Notes: generated from the letters alone by a model not told the origin. Counted from the stretch's first letter, positions 16,819 to 26,924 are shown. The stretch: 64,000 bases of DNA from Entomohabitans teleogrylli (GCF_001484765.1 NZ_KQ947376.1:310001-374000); one strand, 5' to 3'. Numbers and translations are program-made.

Positions 16819-18324
16819 TTATACCTCGTCACGGGATGTCTTTTTCTGCGATTTATTCTGGTAAAGGCGCATATCGGCCTCCTGGTAGGCGTGTTCCAGG
16901 GTGTCATTGGGCTGCATAGCGTAAGCGCCCCAGGAAAAATTCACCAGTTTGCGCTCGTCGGTGAGCGTGACTTTAATCCTGATACGCTTAACGATTTCCG
17001 CGCTTTTATGGATGTCGTAACCGATCAGCACAATACCGAACTCATCGCCGCCAAGCCTTACCGGGTAATCGCTCTTACGCACTGAGGCCTGAATTGCCCG
17101 GGCGAGCAGCGTAATCGCGCTGTCGCCGGCTTTATGGCCCAGGGTATCGTTAATCACTTTCAGCCCGTCGCAGTCGATAGCGACAAACGTCACTGGCACA
17201 TTTCTCGCCACATACTGATTCAGGCGCGATTCCAGCCGCGCCGAGAGGACCTTGCGGTTATACAGCCCGGTCATGGCGTCGGTAATATTTTCCCGGGTGA
17301 TGGTGTAGTGGTGGCGAAAGTGGTTCTGCACCAGGTACAGCAGCGCCAGGGTAGCGAAAATGTAGGGCAGAAACAGTTGGTAGCTGGTGAGGATGAAATA
17401 CATCACGTCCAGCGACAAAACCACATCGGTATCCGGGGAGAGCGCCTGGCGGTGCGCGACATAGCCAAACAGCGATGAGGCAGAGCGGTTGACTTCAATC
17501 CGTCCCATTCCGGCGGCGTCAACCACATCAACATTGAGATATTTCCACAGCAGCGGTCGGTCCTGAGTATAGAAGACATTGATCAGCGCCGCCTTGCTGA
17601 GATCCACCGCGATCACGCCTTTCAGTTTCCCCAGCCAGTACACCGGGCTGAGTAGCGTCATGATTGGCCGCCCGGTCAGATCGTCGCGATAAATATTGGT
17701 GGTCACCGTATCGCCGTGGTCCATGGCCGCAATGGCGCCCGGCGACAGCCGGATATTCGGGCTATTAAAGATAAGCCAGTTACGGAAGATAAACTGGCGG
17801 CTGTCGACCGGCGTGTAGAAATAAATATAGTGATGCTCCATATCGACATAGTAATGGAGTTTACCATCGGAAATCGCCCCGGAGCTGTTGAGACCGTAAG
17901 GTTTACGGTCTTCGACGATTTCATTGTCCAGCGCCCTGAGCCCCGGAATATCCGCCAGCCAGGGACTGAAGTCCGGCGTCTGACTCTGCAATGTGCCGTG
18001 CAGTAGCGATGAACCGCGTCCGCTGAGATTAATCCCCCACAACTGGTCCTGATGCTCTACCGTCTGGCTGAGCAATGGGTCATTCGGCAGGGGATTATTT
18101 TCCCGCTGTGAAGAGAAAGCGTGCATCAGAGTAACGGAGAGGTTCTGGTTTATATATTTTTCATAAATCAGCGACGTAGTGCCTTTTTCGACGATATAGG
18201 ACATGTATTTTTTCATCGAACGGTGTTCCTGTAATAAAAAGTGAATCAGGAACGACGAAGTAAGGACCACCACACCGCAGGAGATCAGTATTCTTGTCAG
18301 CCGGTATTGCGTTGACATATCCAC
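16819..18324 (-). CDS. membrane diguanylate cyclase (periplasmic sensor plus GGDEF)
   Basis: 501 residues. One N-terminal membrane helix (about 12-30) and a second near 310-330 bracket a periplasmic sensor domain of about 280 residues resembling DgcJ-type double-CHASE/Cache sensors. The C-terminal GGDEF domain makes cyclic di-GMP from two GTP. The active-site GGDEF is intact at 425-429, and the inhibitory site RKSD lies exactly five residues before it (416-419), so product inhibition is expected. It probably forms a two-gene unit with tam. The signal sensed is not evident. An alternative start two codons downstream (18318) is equally possible. Confidence 0.92.
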   Translation of the reverse strand: MDMSTQYRLTRILISCGVVVLTSSFLIHFLLQEHRSMKKYMSYIVEKGTTSLIYEKYINQNLSVTLMHAFSSQRENNPLPNDPLLSQTVEHQDQLWGINLSGRGSSLLHGTLQSQTPDFSPWLADIPGLRALDNEIVEDRKPYGLNSSGAISDGKLHYYVDMEHHYIYFYTPVDSRQFIFRNWLIFNSPNIRLSPGAIAAMDHGDTVTTNIYRDDLTGRPIMTLLSPVYWLGKLKGVIAVDLSKAALINVFYTQDRPLLWKYLNVDVVDAAGMGRIEVNRSASSLFGYVAHRQALSPDTDVVLSLDVMYFILTSYQLFLPYIFATLALLYLVQNHFRHHYTITRENITDAMTGLYNRKVLSARLESRLNQYVARNVPVTFVAIDCDGLKVINDTLGHKAGDSAITLLARAIQASVRKSDYPVRLGGDEFGIVLIGYDIHKSAEIVKRIRIKVTLTDERKLVNFSWGAYAMQPNDTLEHAYQEADMRLYQNKSQKKTSRDEV

Positions 18325-18572
18325 TCCACGGATGTCCGGACGCTGTAAGTGAATATTGTAATCTACATTGCGCGGTTACGGTCAATGTTGCAGATGTAAT
18401 CCATTATTTGCGCCGGGTCACGGGAAGATGTCGGAAAAATACCGCGCCGACGATTTGTTTAATCGCGGTTGAGATTGCACAGGCTAGAGTGAAATGACAA
18501 GCAAAAGGTAAAACAGGTTTTCAGCGCCCGATTTGCCGACAATAAACGAAACACTATCCATGCAAGCATTGA
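18325..18572. other. intergenic region leading to an orphan terminator
   Basis: Between the divergent cyclase and the convergent end of ftrA. No protein-coding frame is convincing. A plus-strand transcript from here would end at the hairpin 18573-18598, so a small RNA is possible, but I find no clear promoter. Confidence 0.35.
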
Positions 18573-18598
18573 CCGTCAGCCTGGCTGGCGGTTTTTTT
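18573..18598 (+). terminator. rho-independent terminator with no gene before it
   Basis: CCGTCAG (18573-18579) pairs with CTGGCGG (18585-18591, one G-T wobble) and is followed by seven T. The T-run exists only for plus-strand transcription, but no plus-strand gene precedes it for over 2 kb, which suggests an unannotated transcript. Confidence 0.75.
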
Positions 18599-18679
18599 CT
18601 GCCTGTTTTCCGGCAAATCTCTCTTCTGTAACGCGCCCGGCGCGGATTTTGCGGCGTACCGCTTCAGCCACGCCGGCCA

Positions 18680-19642
18680 TCAGCTTGCCGGCGTAAAATT
18701 TTTGCGATAACTGGCCGGGGAAACTGAAAAGCGCGCCCGGAAGTGGTGACGCAATACGCTGGCGTTGCGGAAACCGCACTGTTCCGCTACCTGTTCAACG
18801 CTCAGCCGGGTGCTTTCCAGCAACTCCCTGGCCCGGTACAGTCTTTCATTCAACAGCCAGCGCGCCGGCGTTGCGCCAGTGGCGCTGGTAAAGCGCCGCA
18901 GCAGGGTACGCTGGCTCATGCCGATTCTGGCGGCCAGCGACGCCACACTGTGCTCCTGACCGAGATGCTGGCGCAGATAGTCAAATAACTGATTCAGGCG
19001 CTGCGTTTCCCGATCGTGGCTGACCGGACGTTCAATAAACTGCGCCTGGCCGCCGTCGCGATGCGGGGCGAGAACCAGTCGGCGGGCGACGCGGTTGGCG
19101 GCTTCGAGACCAAAATCTTTGCGCACTACGTGCAGACAGAGATCGAGCCCGGCGGCGCTGCCGGCGGAAGTCAGCACGTTGCCTTCATCAATGTATAACA
19201 CCCGGGGATGGACGGTAATTTGTGGATAGCGGGTGGCGAGGTCGTCGGCATAGCGCCAGTGGGTGGTGGCGTTTTTACCATCCAGCAAACCGGCGGCGGC
19301 CAGCACGTAGACCCCGGAACAGATAGACAACAGGCGGGCACCGCGCCGATGGGCCGCGCACAGCGCATCGCACAGCGCCTGCGGCACCGGTACCTGCGGG
19401 CCGCGCCAGCCGGGGATCACGATAGTATCCGCGGTTTCCAGACACTCCAGACCGTATTCCGCCACCATGCGAAAACCGCCGGTCGCCGTCAGTTCTCCCG
19501 GTTCGAGGGCGGCGACGCTGAAGCGGTACCAGCCATCTTCCATTTCCGGCCGCGGCAAGCCGAAGACCTCGACGGCGACGCCAAATTCAAAAGTACACAA
19601 TCCGTGGTAAGCGAGCGCTACTACGTGGTGTGATGTCCCCAT
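18680..19642 (-). CDS. ftrA: GlxA/FtrA-type transcriptional regulator
   Basis: 320 residues. An N-terminal DJ-1/PfpI-like domain (about 5-180) carries the nucleophile-elbow Cys in LLSICSGVYVLAAAG. An AraC-type domain (about 220-318) has two helix-turn-helices: SVASLAARIGMSQRTLLRRF and SVEQVAEQCGFRNASVLRHHF. The arrangement matches FtrA of enterobacteria and GlxA-family regulators, which often control neighbouring catabolic or detoxification genes. It is divergent from a rhodanese-domain gene 104 bases away, a pairing also seen in other proteobacteria, so that gene is the likely target. Confidence 0.9.
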   Translation of the reverse strand: MGTSHHVVALAYHGLCTFEFGVAVEVFGLPRPEMEDGWYRFSVAALEPGELTATGGFRMVAEYGLECLETADTIVIPGWRGPQVPVPQALCDALCAAHRRGARLLSICSGVYVLAAAGLLDGKNATTHWRYADDLATRYPQITVHPRVLYIDEGNVLTSAGSAAGLDLCLHVVRKDFGLEAANRVARRLVLAPHRDGGQAQFIERPVSHDRETQRLNQLFDYLRQHLGQEHSVASLAARIGMSQRTLLRRFTSATGATPARWLLNERLYRARELLESTRLSVEQVAEQCGFRNASVLRHHFRARFSVSPASYRKNFTPAS

Positions 19643-19746
19643 ATTTGTCGTTTTTCCTGCGTAATGTGGCGTAAAACCCGGCGGCGCGCTGAGACGCGCG
19701 ACGTTAATGTACTGTTAACAGTTACCATAAGCGAGGAGAAATACGA

Positions 19747-20166
19747 ATGAGTCACGTAACGGATTTTCCGGCCGCCAGTTCCCCACAGGCCGTCAGCCAC
19801 TTTTTACAGCGCCTGCAGATGGAGACCGATTGCGCAGATGTTCACCACGCCCAGGCCCGCGGCGAGGTGGATTTCACGCTGTTGCACGTGGTCGGCAGCG
19901 AAGCCGGCTGGCGGGCGCGCCATATCCCGGGCTCCATCTGGTTACCGGTCGCCGCCATCACGGAGCAGAATCTGGCGCAGTGGTCGCAGGACACGCTGTT
20001 TGTGGTCTATTGCGCCGGTCCGCACTGTAATGGCGCCGACCGCGCCGCGCTGGCGTTGGCCCGGCTCGGGCGTCCGGTGAAAATCATGCTGGGCGGGATT
20101 TGCGGCTGGGAAGATGAAGGTTATGCCTTTGCCAGCCAGTCGCAACCTGCCGCTCAGGTGAGCTGA
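19747..20166 (+). CDS. rhodanese-like sulfurtransferase domain protein
   Basis: Single rhodanese domain of 139 residues. The substrate-binding motif RHIPGSIWLP (about 58-67) and the active-site loop YCAGPHCNGADRA (Cys89, with a second Cys94) are present, so persulfide chemistry is plausible. The extended loop differs from the plain C-x-x-x-x-R loop of thiosulfate sulfurtransferases. CGAGGAGA precedes the ATG. It is divergent from ftrA, and its last 13 bases overlap the end of the opposing yneE. Confidence 0.88.
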   Translation: MSHVTDFPAASSPQAVSHFLQRLQMETDCADVHHAQARGEVDFTLLHVVGSEAGWRARHIPGSIWLPVAAITEQNLAQWSQDTLFVVYCAGPHCNGADRAALALARLGRPVKIMLGGICGWEDEGYAFASQSQPAAQVS

Positions 20167-21071
20167 AAGTGGCGGTCAGGACGTAATGGCTCGGGCTTAT
20201 TGGCGTCGTCATCAGTGTCGCGCATATCGATCTCCAGGGTATTGCACAGGGCATCCAGCGGCAGATCGTTATTTTCGGTACCGAACGGTTCTTCCAGTTC
20301 TTCCGCCAGTGAATCCAGGGAGATAAAGGTGTACGAGATGAACACGGAGACAAACGGCGTCATAGAGTGCAAGTCGTTGACCAGCGCGAAGGGCAGCAAA
20401 ATACAGAAACAGTAAACGGTACGGTGCTGAATCAGCGAATAGGCAAACGGAATGGGGGTACCGGCAATACGTTCGCAGCCGGCCAGCACCATGGAAAGGG
20501 CGTTGAGGTGCTGATTCAGGCCGCTGTACATCACATCGGAAAAGGTCGCCGCCGCTCGCTGGCGCGCCAGCCAGTCGCTCATCAGCACGAGGATCTGCTG
20601 GCAGGGCGACTGGCAGCGGTTCACCTGGCGGATTTCGTCTTCCGTCAGCCATTTGCGCAATGTCGGCGTCAGCGGCTGACGGCGCAGTGTCAGGCGCAGA
20701 GCGTGGGCAAAGGCTATCTGCAAATTAAGCAGATGGGTGACAGCCTGCGGATCGTCGGGCAACAGGGTTTTTACCTGGCGGGCGAGAGAGCGACTGGCGA
20801 CCAGCAGTTCTCCCCACAGCTGGCGCGCCTCGTTAAAGCGCGCATAGCAGGCGCTGTTGCGAAACCCGAGGAAGATGGCGATCGCCACCCCGAGGATACT
20901 GAACGGCGCAATGGTCAGCTTAATGCCCAGCCGTTCGTACCACGGCAGGAAAAAGATCACGCTGACCGAGAGCAGCACATTGAGTAACAGGCGGGTGAAA
21001 ATTTTCGACAGTACTGAGCCATGCCAGACGAACAAACGCGTAAACCAGTGCTGATGAGGACGAACGATCAT
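20154..21071 (-). CDS. yneE: bestrophin-family channel protein YneE
   Basis: 305-residue membrane protein (E. coli YneE 304) of the bestrophin/RFP-TM family. Four hydrophobic helices are visible, with the family pattern FLGFRNSACYARFNEARQLWGEL after the second helix. Bacterial bestrophins form pentameric channels; a Klebsiella homologue of known structure conducts cations. In E. coli, yneE lies next to tam, which is also near here. A bestrophin here has no obvious operon partner. Confidence 0.92.
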   Translation of the reverse strand: MIVRPHQHWFTRLFVWHGSVLSKIFTRLLLNVLLSVSVIFFLPWYERLGIKLTIAPFSILGVAIAIFLGFRNSACYARFNEARQLWGELLVASRSLARQVKTLLPDDPQAVTHLLNLQIAFAHALRLTLRRQPLTPTLRKWLTEDEIRQVNRCQSPCQQILVLMSDWLARQRAAATFSDVMYSGLNQHLNALSMVLAGCERIAGTPIPFAYSLIQHRTVYCFCILLPFALVNDLHSMTPFVSVFISYTFISLDSLAEELEEPFGTENNDLPLDALCNTLEIDMRDTDDDANKPEPLRPDRHFQLT

Positions 21072-21460
21072 ATCTTTTACGAATAGTTAACTTTAGCATC
21101 ACGCATTAAACGCCTGTCGCCGGGCGTCGTCAACCATTGACGATACTTAAAGGTCGCCGGCAGCGGGCAGGGCGCGGTTCCGGGGCGATCAATTCAGCTA
21201 TCTCTGGCGCTTATTGTCGGGCGCGTAAATAATCATTTTGCGATCTCTTTGTCATAACCGACGCTTATTTCTTAGCTGGCTTTGCACTTTATTTATTCAT
21301 CCTGCACCATCGCCGGGCATTATTTATTTCCGGCGCCTTGTTTTTGCGGAAAATTATCCTCTTTTGATTGTTGGTTTATTTTTAACTGATTGAAAATTAT
21401 TAATAAAATAAATATGGCACTTACTTTGCATTAACTGTCTCATCTTGTATACCAGTTGGG
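21072..21460. other. upstream regulatory region of the urea operon
   Basis: 389 bases, increasingly AT-rich towards the operon. It holds the sigma-54 promoter at 21415-21430. A TGCACCA half-site near 21303 could be part of an NtrC enhancer, but the second half is weak. No gene is seen. Confidence 0.5.
21415..21430 (+). promoter_or_regulatory. sigma-54 (RpoN) promoter of the urea operon
   Basis: TGGCAC (21415-21420), five bases, TTGCA (21426-21430): this matches the -24/-12 consensus TGGCAC-N5-TTGCA in all conserved positions. Transcription would start near 21441, just before the first gene. Sigma-54 promoters need an enhancer-binding protein; NtrC is the natural candidate for a nitrogen-scavenging operon. 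Confidence 0.85.
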
Positions 21461-23275
21461 ATGCCAGACATGTCATTATACGGGAAATCCTTAAATGCAT
21501 TAACCCTGCAGGAGTGGCGCGATATATTTCGCGAGCAACCACAGCGTCTGCGTGATATTTATCGTCAACTGCTGGCGTCATTCGAAGAGTCCGATCCGGC
21601 CTGGATATCGCTCGCCACTATGCAGCAGATTGACGCGCAGATCGACGCTCTGGAATGTGCCGGTGGTGCGCCGGCGGACTATCCGCTATTCGGCGTGCCC
21701 TTCGCCGTTAAAGACAATATTGATGTCGCCGGCTTTGTGACCACCGCCGCCTGTCCGGCCTTTGCCCGTCCGGCGCAGCAGGATGCCACGGTGGTGGCGA
21801 AACTACGGGCCGCCGGCGCCATCGTGGTCGGGAAAACCAATCTCGACCAGTTTGCCACTGGCCTGTCAGGCACCCGTTCGCCCTGGGGGGCGGTGCCCAA
21901 TACCTTTAACGATCGCTACGTCAGCGGCGGCTCCAGCTCCGGCTCGGCGTCGCTGGTGGCCCGGGGGCTGATACCGTTTGCCCTCGGTACCGATACCGCC
22001 GGCTCCGGGCGCGTTCCGGCCGGATTTAACAATATCGTCGGTCTCAAACCCACCAAAGGCTGGCTGTCGGCGTGCGGCGTGGTGCCGGCCTGCCGGCTTA
22101 ATGACACCGTGTCGGTTTTTGCTCTGACGGTTGCCGATGCTGAAACCGTCGTGCGCATTGCCGCCGGTTACGATGCCCGGGATGACTACTCGCGCCGCCA
22201 TCCGGCTACCGCGCCGGCCCGCTTTGCGCAAACCCCAACCCTGGGCGTGCCGGATGTACTGGAGTTTTACGGCGACCCGCTCAGCGAGGCGGCTTTCCGC
22301 GCTGCGCTGGCGCAGATGCAGGCGCTGGGGGTTGAGCTGGTGACGATTGATTTCTCGCCGTTCCGCGAGCTGGCGCAGCAACTCTATCAGGGTGCATGGG
22401 TGGCGGAACGTACCGTCGCCGTCGGGGAGCTGTTGCGCGACAACCCGCAGGAAATGGACCCGGTGGTGTGCGCCATCATCAGCGGCGGGCAGCAGTACAG
22501 CGCCAGCGAGGCATGGCAGGCGGAATACACCCGGGCGGCGCTGGCGCGGCGTATCCATGAAACCCTGGCGCAGGTGGATGCGCTGCTGGTGCCGACATCG
22601 CCGACGATTCATACCCGCGAAGAGATTGCCCGTGAACCGGTGCGTTACAACGCGCATTTTGGCTATTACACCAACTTTACCAATCTGGCGGATCTCTGCG
22701 CGCTGGCGCTGCCGGGACCGTGGCGTGAGGACGGACTGCCGGCGGGCATCACCCTGGTGGCCCGGGCGTGGCACGACGCCGCCCTGAGCCACTTTGGCCA
22801 GCGCTGGCAGCAGGCTGTGGGATTGTCGCTGGGAGCCACGTCGCGGCAGATGGTGGAACCCGTATACGTGACATTGTCACCAGAATATGTCCGGCTGGCG
22901 GTGGTGGGGGCGCATCTGCGCGGCATGCCGCTGAACTATCAATTGACTGAGCGCGATGCGGTATTCGCGGAGCAAACCACCACTGACGCCGGTTACCGGT
23001 TGTATGCGCTGGCGAACAGCACACCGGCGAAACCGGGGCTGGCACGCAGCGACAGCGGGGCGCCGATCGCAGTTGAACTGTGGGATATCCCGCTGGCGCG
23101 TTTCGGTGAACTGGTGGCGGAAATTCCCGCGCCGCTGGGGATCGGTACGCTGACACTGGCGGACGGACGCCGGGTGAAAGGATTTATCTGTGAAGCGTGG
23201 GCGCTGGATGACGCCACGGACATCACCGAATGGGGCGGCTGGAAAGCCTGGCTGGCCCGACATCAGCAGGCCTGA
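21461..23275 (+). CDS. atzF: allophanate hydrolase
   Basis: 604-residue cytosolic enzyme that splits allophanate into ammonia and CO2, the second step of the urea amidolyase pathway. The N-terminal amidase-signature domain has the Ser-Ser-Lys triad: Lys84 in FAVKDNID, the Ser loop SGGSSSG (155-161) and nucleophile Ser182 in GTDTAGSGR. The C-terminal domain of about 130 residues (from about YVTLSPEYVRLAVVGAH) is typical of full-length allophanate hydrolases. Neither ATG 21461 nor ATG 21470 has a good ribosome site, so the start is uncertain by three codons. It is the first gene of the sigma-54 operon. Confidence 0.95.
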   Translation: MPDMSLYGKSLNALTLQEWRDIFREQPQRLRDIYRQLLASFEESDPAWISLATMQQIDAQIDALECAGGAPADYPLFGVPFAVKDNIDVAGFVTTAACPAFARPAQQDATVVAKLRAAGAIVVGKTNLDQFATGLSGTRSPWGAVPNTFNDRYVSGGSSSGSASLVARGLIPFALGTDTAGSGRVPAGFNNIVGLKPTKGWLSACGVVPACRLNDTVSVFALTVADAETVVRIAAGYDARDDYSRRHPATAPARFAQTPTLGVPDVLEFYGDPLSEAAFRAALAQMQALGVELVTIDFSPFRELAQQLYQGAWVAERTVAVGELLRDNPQEMDPVVCAIISGGQQYSASEAWQAEYTRAALARRIHETLAQVDALLVPTSPTIHTREEIAREPVRYNAHFGYYTNFTNLADLCALALPGPWREDGLPAGITLVARAWHDAALSHFGQRWQQAVGLSLGATSRQMVEPVYVTLSPEYVRLAVVGAHLRGMPLNYQLTERDAVFAEQTTTDAGYRLYALANSTPAKPGLARSDSGAPIAVELWDIPLARFGELVAEIPAPLGIGTLTLADGRRVKGFICEAWALDDATDITEWGGWKAWLARHQQA

Positions 23276-23284
23276 GGAGGCGCT

Positions 23285-26200
23285 ATGTTTCGCAAAGTAT
23301 TAATTGCCAACCGCGGGGAAATTGCCTGCCGCGCTATCCGCACCCTGAAAAAACGCGGTATCGCCAGCGTGGCGGTATTCTCTGATCCGGATCGCAATGC
23401 GCAGCACGTCCTTGATGCCGATGAGGCGATTGCGCTGGGGGGCGATAAGCCGGCAGACAGCTATCTGGACATCGACAAAATTATTGCCGCCGCCAGGCGC
23501 AGCGGGGCGCAAGCGATATTCCCCGGCTACGGTTTTCTTTCCGAGCGGGCGGAATTCGCCGAAGCCTGTGAAGCCGCGGGAATTGTCTTTATCGGACCGA
23601 CCGCGCAACAAATCCGCGAATTTGGTCTTAAACACCGGGCCCGCGAGCTGGCCAGCGCCGCCGGCGTGCCGATGACCCCGGGCAGCGGTTTACTACAGAC
23701 GGTGCAGCAGGCCTGTGAAGCGGCGCGGGAAATCGGTTATCCGGTGATGCTGAAGACCACTGCCGGCGGCGGCGGGATCGGCCTGACCCGCTGCGCCGAC
23801 GAAACACAACTGCTGGAAACCTGGCACAGCGTCAGGCGCCTCGGCCAGCAGTTTTTCAGCGACGATGGGGTATTTCTGGAGCGCTGTATTGACAGCGCCC
23901 GCCACCTGGAAGTGCAAATTTTCGGCGATGGCTGCGGTACGGTGGTGGCGCTTGGCGAACGCGACTGTTCCCTGCAGCGGCGCAACCAGAAAGTGGTGGA
24001 GGAGACGCCGGCGCCGGGGCTGCCGTCCGCGACCCGCGCGGCGCTGCATGCCGCCGCCGTGGCGCTGGGCAGCGCGGTGGATTACCGCAGCGCCGGAACG
24101 GTGGAGTTCATCTACGATCCGGCCATCGATCGCTTCTGGTTCCTTGAAGTCAACACCCGCCTGCAGGTGGAACATCCGGTCACCGAGATGGTTACCGGGC
24201 TGGACCTGATCGACTGCATGCTGCAGGTCGCAGCCGGTGAAACCCCGGACTGGGCGGCTCTGCGCCGTCCGCCGCAGGGCGCCGCCATTGAAGTTCGCCT
24301 GTATGCCGAGGATCCGCTGCGCAACTTTCAACCCAGCCCCGGGGTACTGACCGATGTTTTTTTCCCTGCCGGTATCCGGGTCGACGGCTGGGTCTCCACC
24401 GGCAGCGAAGTGACGGCGTGGTACGATCCGCTAATCGCCAAAATCATTGTTCACGGCGCCGACCGCCAGGCGGCGCTGGCCGGGTTGCAACAGGCGCTGG
24501 CGGCGACCCGACTGCACGGCATCGCCACCAATCTCGACTACCTGCGCCAGATTGTGGCGCTGGAAGCGTTCGCCGTTGCCCGAATGTGGACCCGTCTGCT
24601 GGATGAGGTGGTCTATCAGGCTCACGCCATTGAGGTACTGGAGCCGGGCACCTGGAGCAGTGTGCAGGATTACCCTGGCCGTACCGGCTACTGGGATATC
24701 GGCGTGCCGCCTTCCGGACCGATGGACGATTATGCGTTCCAGCTGGCGAACCGCATTGTCGGTAACCATCCGCAGGCCGCCGGACTGGAATTTACCCTGC
24801 AGGGGCCGGTATTGCGCTTTCACTGCCCGGCGGTGATCGCCCTGACCGGCGCGACCTGTCCGGCGTGGCTTGATGACGAACCCGTTGCGCTGTGGCAGCC
24901 GTTAAGCGTGCGGGCCGGACAGGTACTGAAACTGGGGCGCGCCACCCGCGGTTGCCGCACCTACCTGGCAGTACGCAACGGTATCGATGTGCCCTGTTAT
25001 CTGGGCAGCCGCTCGACATTTGCCCTCGGCCAGTTCGGCGGACACGCCGGACGTACCCTGCGGGTGGCGGATCTACTGCCGCTGTCCCGTCCGGCGCTGC
25101 CGGCCTGCACCACGCCAGCGCCGGTCGCCGAGCCGGGCCGCCCTGATGCGGCGCTGATCCCGCAGTATGGCGAGGTGTGGGACATTGGCGTGCTGTATGG
25201 CCCCCACGGGGCGCCGGATTTCTTCACGCCGTCGTCGATGGCGACCTTTTTCGACACTGAGTGGCAGGTGCATTACAACTCGAACCGACTCGGGGTACGG
25301 CTCAGCGGACCTAAACCGGACTGGGCGCGCGCCGACGGCGGCGAAGCCGGGTTGCATCCTTCCAATGTTCACGACTGCGAGTACGCCATTGGCGCCGTGA
25401 ACTTTACCGGCGACTTCCCGGTGATCCTCACCCGCGACGGCCCAAGCCTCGGGGGATTTGTCTGCCCGGTCACCATTGCCCGCGCTGAACTGTGGAAAGT
25501 CGGCCAGGTGAAACCCGGCGATCGTATTCGCTTCCGCCTGATTGATGAACAGCAGGCCGCGGCCCTGTTACAGGCCCGGCAAACGGCGATCGACAGCTTG
25601 TGCGCGGTCAGCGCGGTGACGCGCAGCCAACTGGCGCTCCCGGCCGGGGATACGGTGAATCCGGCGATTCTGGCGTGGCTTCCGGCCCGGGATGACATTC
25701 CGGCGATGACCATTCGCCAGGCCGGGGACAGCTACCTGCTGATTGAGTATGGCGACAATGTGCTCGACCTGGCGCTACGCATGCGCGTTCATCTGCTGAT
25801 GCAGGCGATTCGCGACAGCGCCCCGGACGGGGTGGAAGAGTTGTCGCCCGGGGTGCGTTCCCTGCAGGTGCGCTATGACGGACAGCGACTGGCGCAGGCC
25901 ACTCTGGTCGCTCATCTGGTGGCCCTTGAAGAACGGCTCGGCGATGTCAGCGCCATGAAGATCCCCTCCCGGGTGGTATATCTGCCGATGGCCTTTGAGG
26001 ACAGCGCCACCCTCGCGGCCGTGGAGCGCTACCGCCAGACGGTACGCGGCGAAGCGCCGTGGCTGCCGAATAACGTCGACTTTATCCAGCGCGCCAATGG
26101 TCTGGCGCACCGCGATGAGGTACAGCGCATTGTGTATGACGCCAGCTATCTGGTTCTGGGGCTGGGGGATGTTTACCTTGGCGCTCCCTGCGCGGTGCCG

Positions 26201-26911
26201 CTGGATCCGCGCCACCGACTGCTGAGCTCGAAATATAATCCGGCGCGCACCTGGACGGCGGAAGGAACGGTAGGGATCGGCGGGATGTACATGTGTATCT
26301 ACGGCATGGATTCCCCGGGCGGCTATCAGCTGGTCGGCCGTACCGTGCCGGTGTGGAACCCGTTTTTGCGCAACCCACAGTTTGGCGCTCAGCCGTGGCT
26401 GCTGAAGTTCTTCGATCAGGTGCGTTTTTACCCGGTCAGCGAGGCTGAGCTGGTCACTCTGCGCGATGCGTTTCGCGAGGGGCGAGCGACGCTGCGCATT
26501 GAAGAGGCGGAGTTTGATTTCGCGCAGTATCGCCAGTTTCTGGCCGATAACGCCGCCGATATTGCGGCGTTTCGCGAGCGCCAGCAGGCGGCTTTCAGCC
26601 AGGAAGTGGCGCTGTGGCAACACCACAGCGCCGACGAACTGCCGGTTGACGTTGTGTCCGACGAGGCCGCCGCCGGCGAAGAGCAGGACGGTCACCTGGT
26701 GAGCGCCGATCTCAACGGCAACGTCTGGAAGATCCTCGTCGAGCCGGGGCAGAGCGTGAAGCAGGGAGAGGCATTAATTGTCGTCGAGGCGATGAAAATG
26801 GAGCTGATGGTTTCCGCGCCCTGCGACGGTACGGTAACCCGCATCAGTTGCCAGCAGGGGCGCCCGGTCGGCCCCGGCGACGCGCTGCTGTGGCTGGATA
26901 TCGCCAGTTAA
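23285..26911 (+). CDS. uca: biotin-dependent urea carboxylase
   Basis: 1208 residues. It carboxylates urea to allophanate using ATP and bicarbonate. Domains in order: biotin carboxylase (1 to about 450: LIANRGEIACRAIRTLKK, the ATP loop TAGGGGIGLTR, ERDCSLQRRNQK), carboxyltransferase-type AHS2 (about 460-780, starting EPGTWSSVQDYPG), AHS1 (about 810-1080) and a C-terminal biotinyl domain with EAMKM, biotinylated Lys1171. The length equals that of bacterial urea carboxylases. GAGGAGG lies before ATG 23285, nine bases after the preceding stop. Biotin attachment needs BirA from elsewhere. Confidence 0.96.
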   Translation: MFRKVLIANRGEIACRAIRTLKKRGIASVAVFSDPDRNAQHVLDADEAIALGGDKPADSYLDIDKIIAAARRSGAQAIFPGYGFLSERAEFAEACEAAGIVFIGPTAQQIREFGLKHRARELASAAGVPMTPGSGLLQTVQQACEAAREIGYPVMLKTTAGGGGIGLTRCADETQLLETWHSVRRLGQQFFSDDGVFLERCIDSARHLEVQIFGDGCGTVVALGERDCSLQRRNQKVVEETPAPGLPSATRAALHAAAVALGSAVDYRSAGTVEFIYDPAIDRFWFLEVNTRLQVEHPVTEMVTGLDLIDCMLQVAAGETPDWAALRRPPQGAAIEVRLYAEDPLRNFQPSPGVLTDVFFPAGIRVDGWVSTGSEVTAWYDPLIAKIIVHGADRQAALAGLQQALAATRLHGIATNLDYLRQIVALEAFAVARMWTRLLDEVVYQAHAIEVLEPGTWSSVQDYPGRTGYWDIGVPPSGPMDDYAFQLANRIVGNHPQAAGLEFTLQGPVLRFHCPAVIALTGATCPAWLDDEPVALWQPLSVRAGQVLKLGRATRGCRTYLAVRNGIDVPCYLGSRSTFALGQFGGHAGRTLRVADLLPLSRPALPACTTPAPVAEPGRPDAALIPQYGEVWDIGVLYGPHGAPDFFTPSSMATFFDTEWQVHYNSNRLGVRLSGPKPDWARADGGEAGLHPSNVHDCEYAIGAVNFTGDFPVILTRDGPSLGGFVCPVTIARAELWKVGQVKPGDRIRFRLIDEQQAAALLQARQTAIDSLCAVSAVTRSQLALPAGDTVNPAILAWLPARDDIPAMTIRQAGDSYLLIEYGDNVLDLALRMRVHLLMQAIRDSAPDGVEELSPGVRSLQVRYDGQRLAQATLVAHLVALEERLGDVSAMKIPSRVVYLPMAFEDSATLAAVERYRQTVRGEAPWLPNNVDFIQRANGLAHRDEVQRIVYDASYLVLGLGDVYLGAPCAVPLDPRHRLLSSKYNPARTWTAEGTVGIGGMYMCIYGMDSPGGYQLVGRTVPVWNPFLRNPQFGAQPWLLKFFDQVRFYPVSEAELVTLRDAFREGRATLRIEEAEFDFAQYRQFLADNAADIAAFRERQQAAFSQEVALWQHHSADELPVDVVSDEAAAGEEQDGHLVSADLNGNVWKILVEPGQSVKQGEALIVVEAMKMELMVSAPCDGTVTRISCQQGRPVGPGDALLWLDIAS

Positions 26912-26924
26912 CGGCGGAGGCGCT

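Noticed and set aside
21866..22792. 308-codon minus-strand frame within allophanate hydrolase
   Set aside because: Low-complexity Arg/Gly-rich antisense product; the sense frame has the full amidase triad.
25775..26695. 306-codon minus-strand frame within urea carboxylase
   Set aside because: Antisense shadow of the AHS1 region with no recognisable protein.
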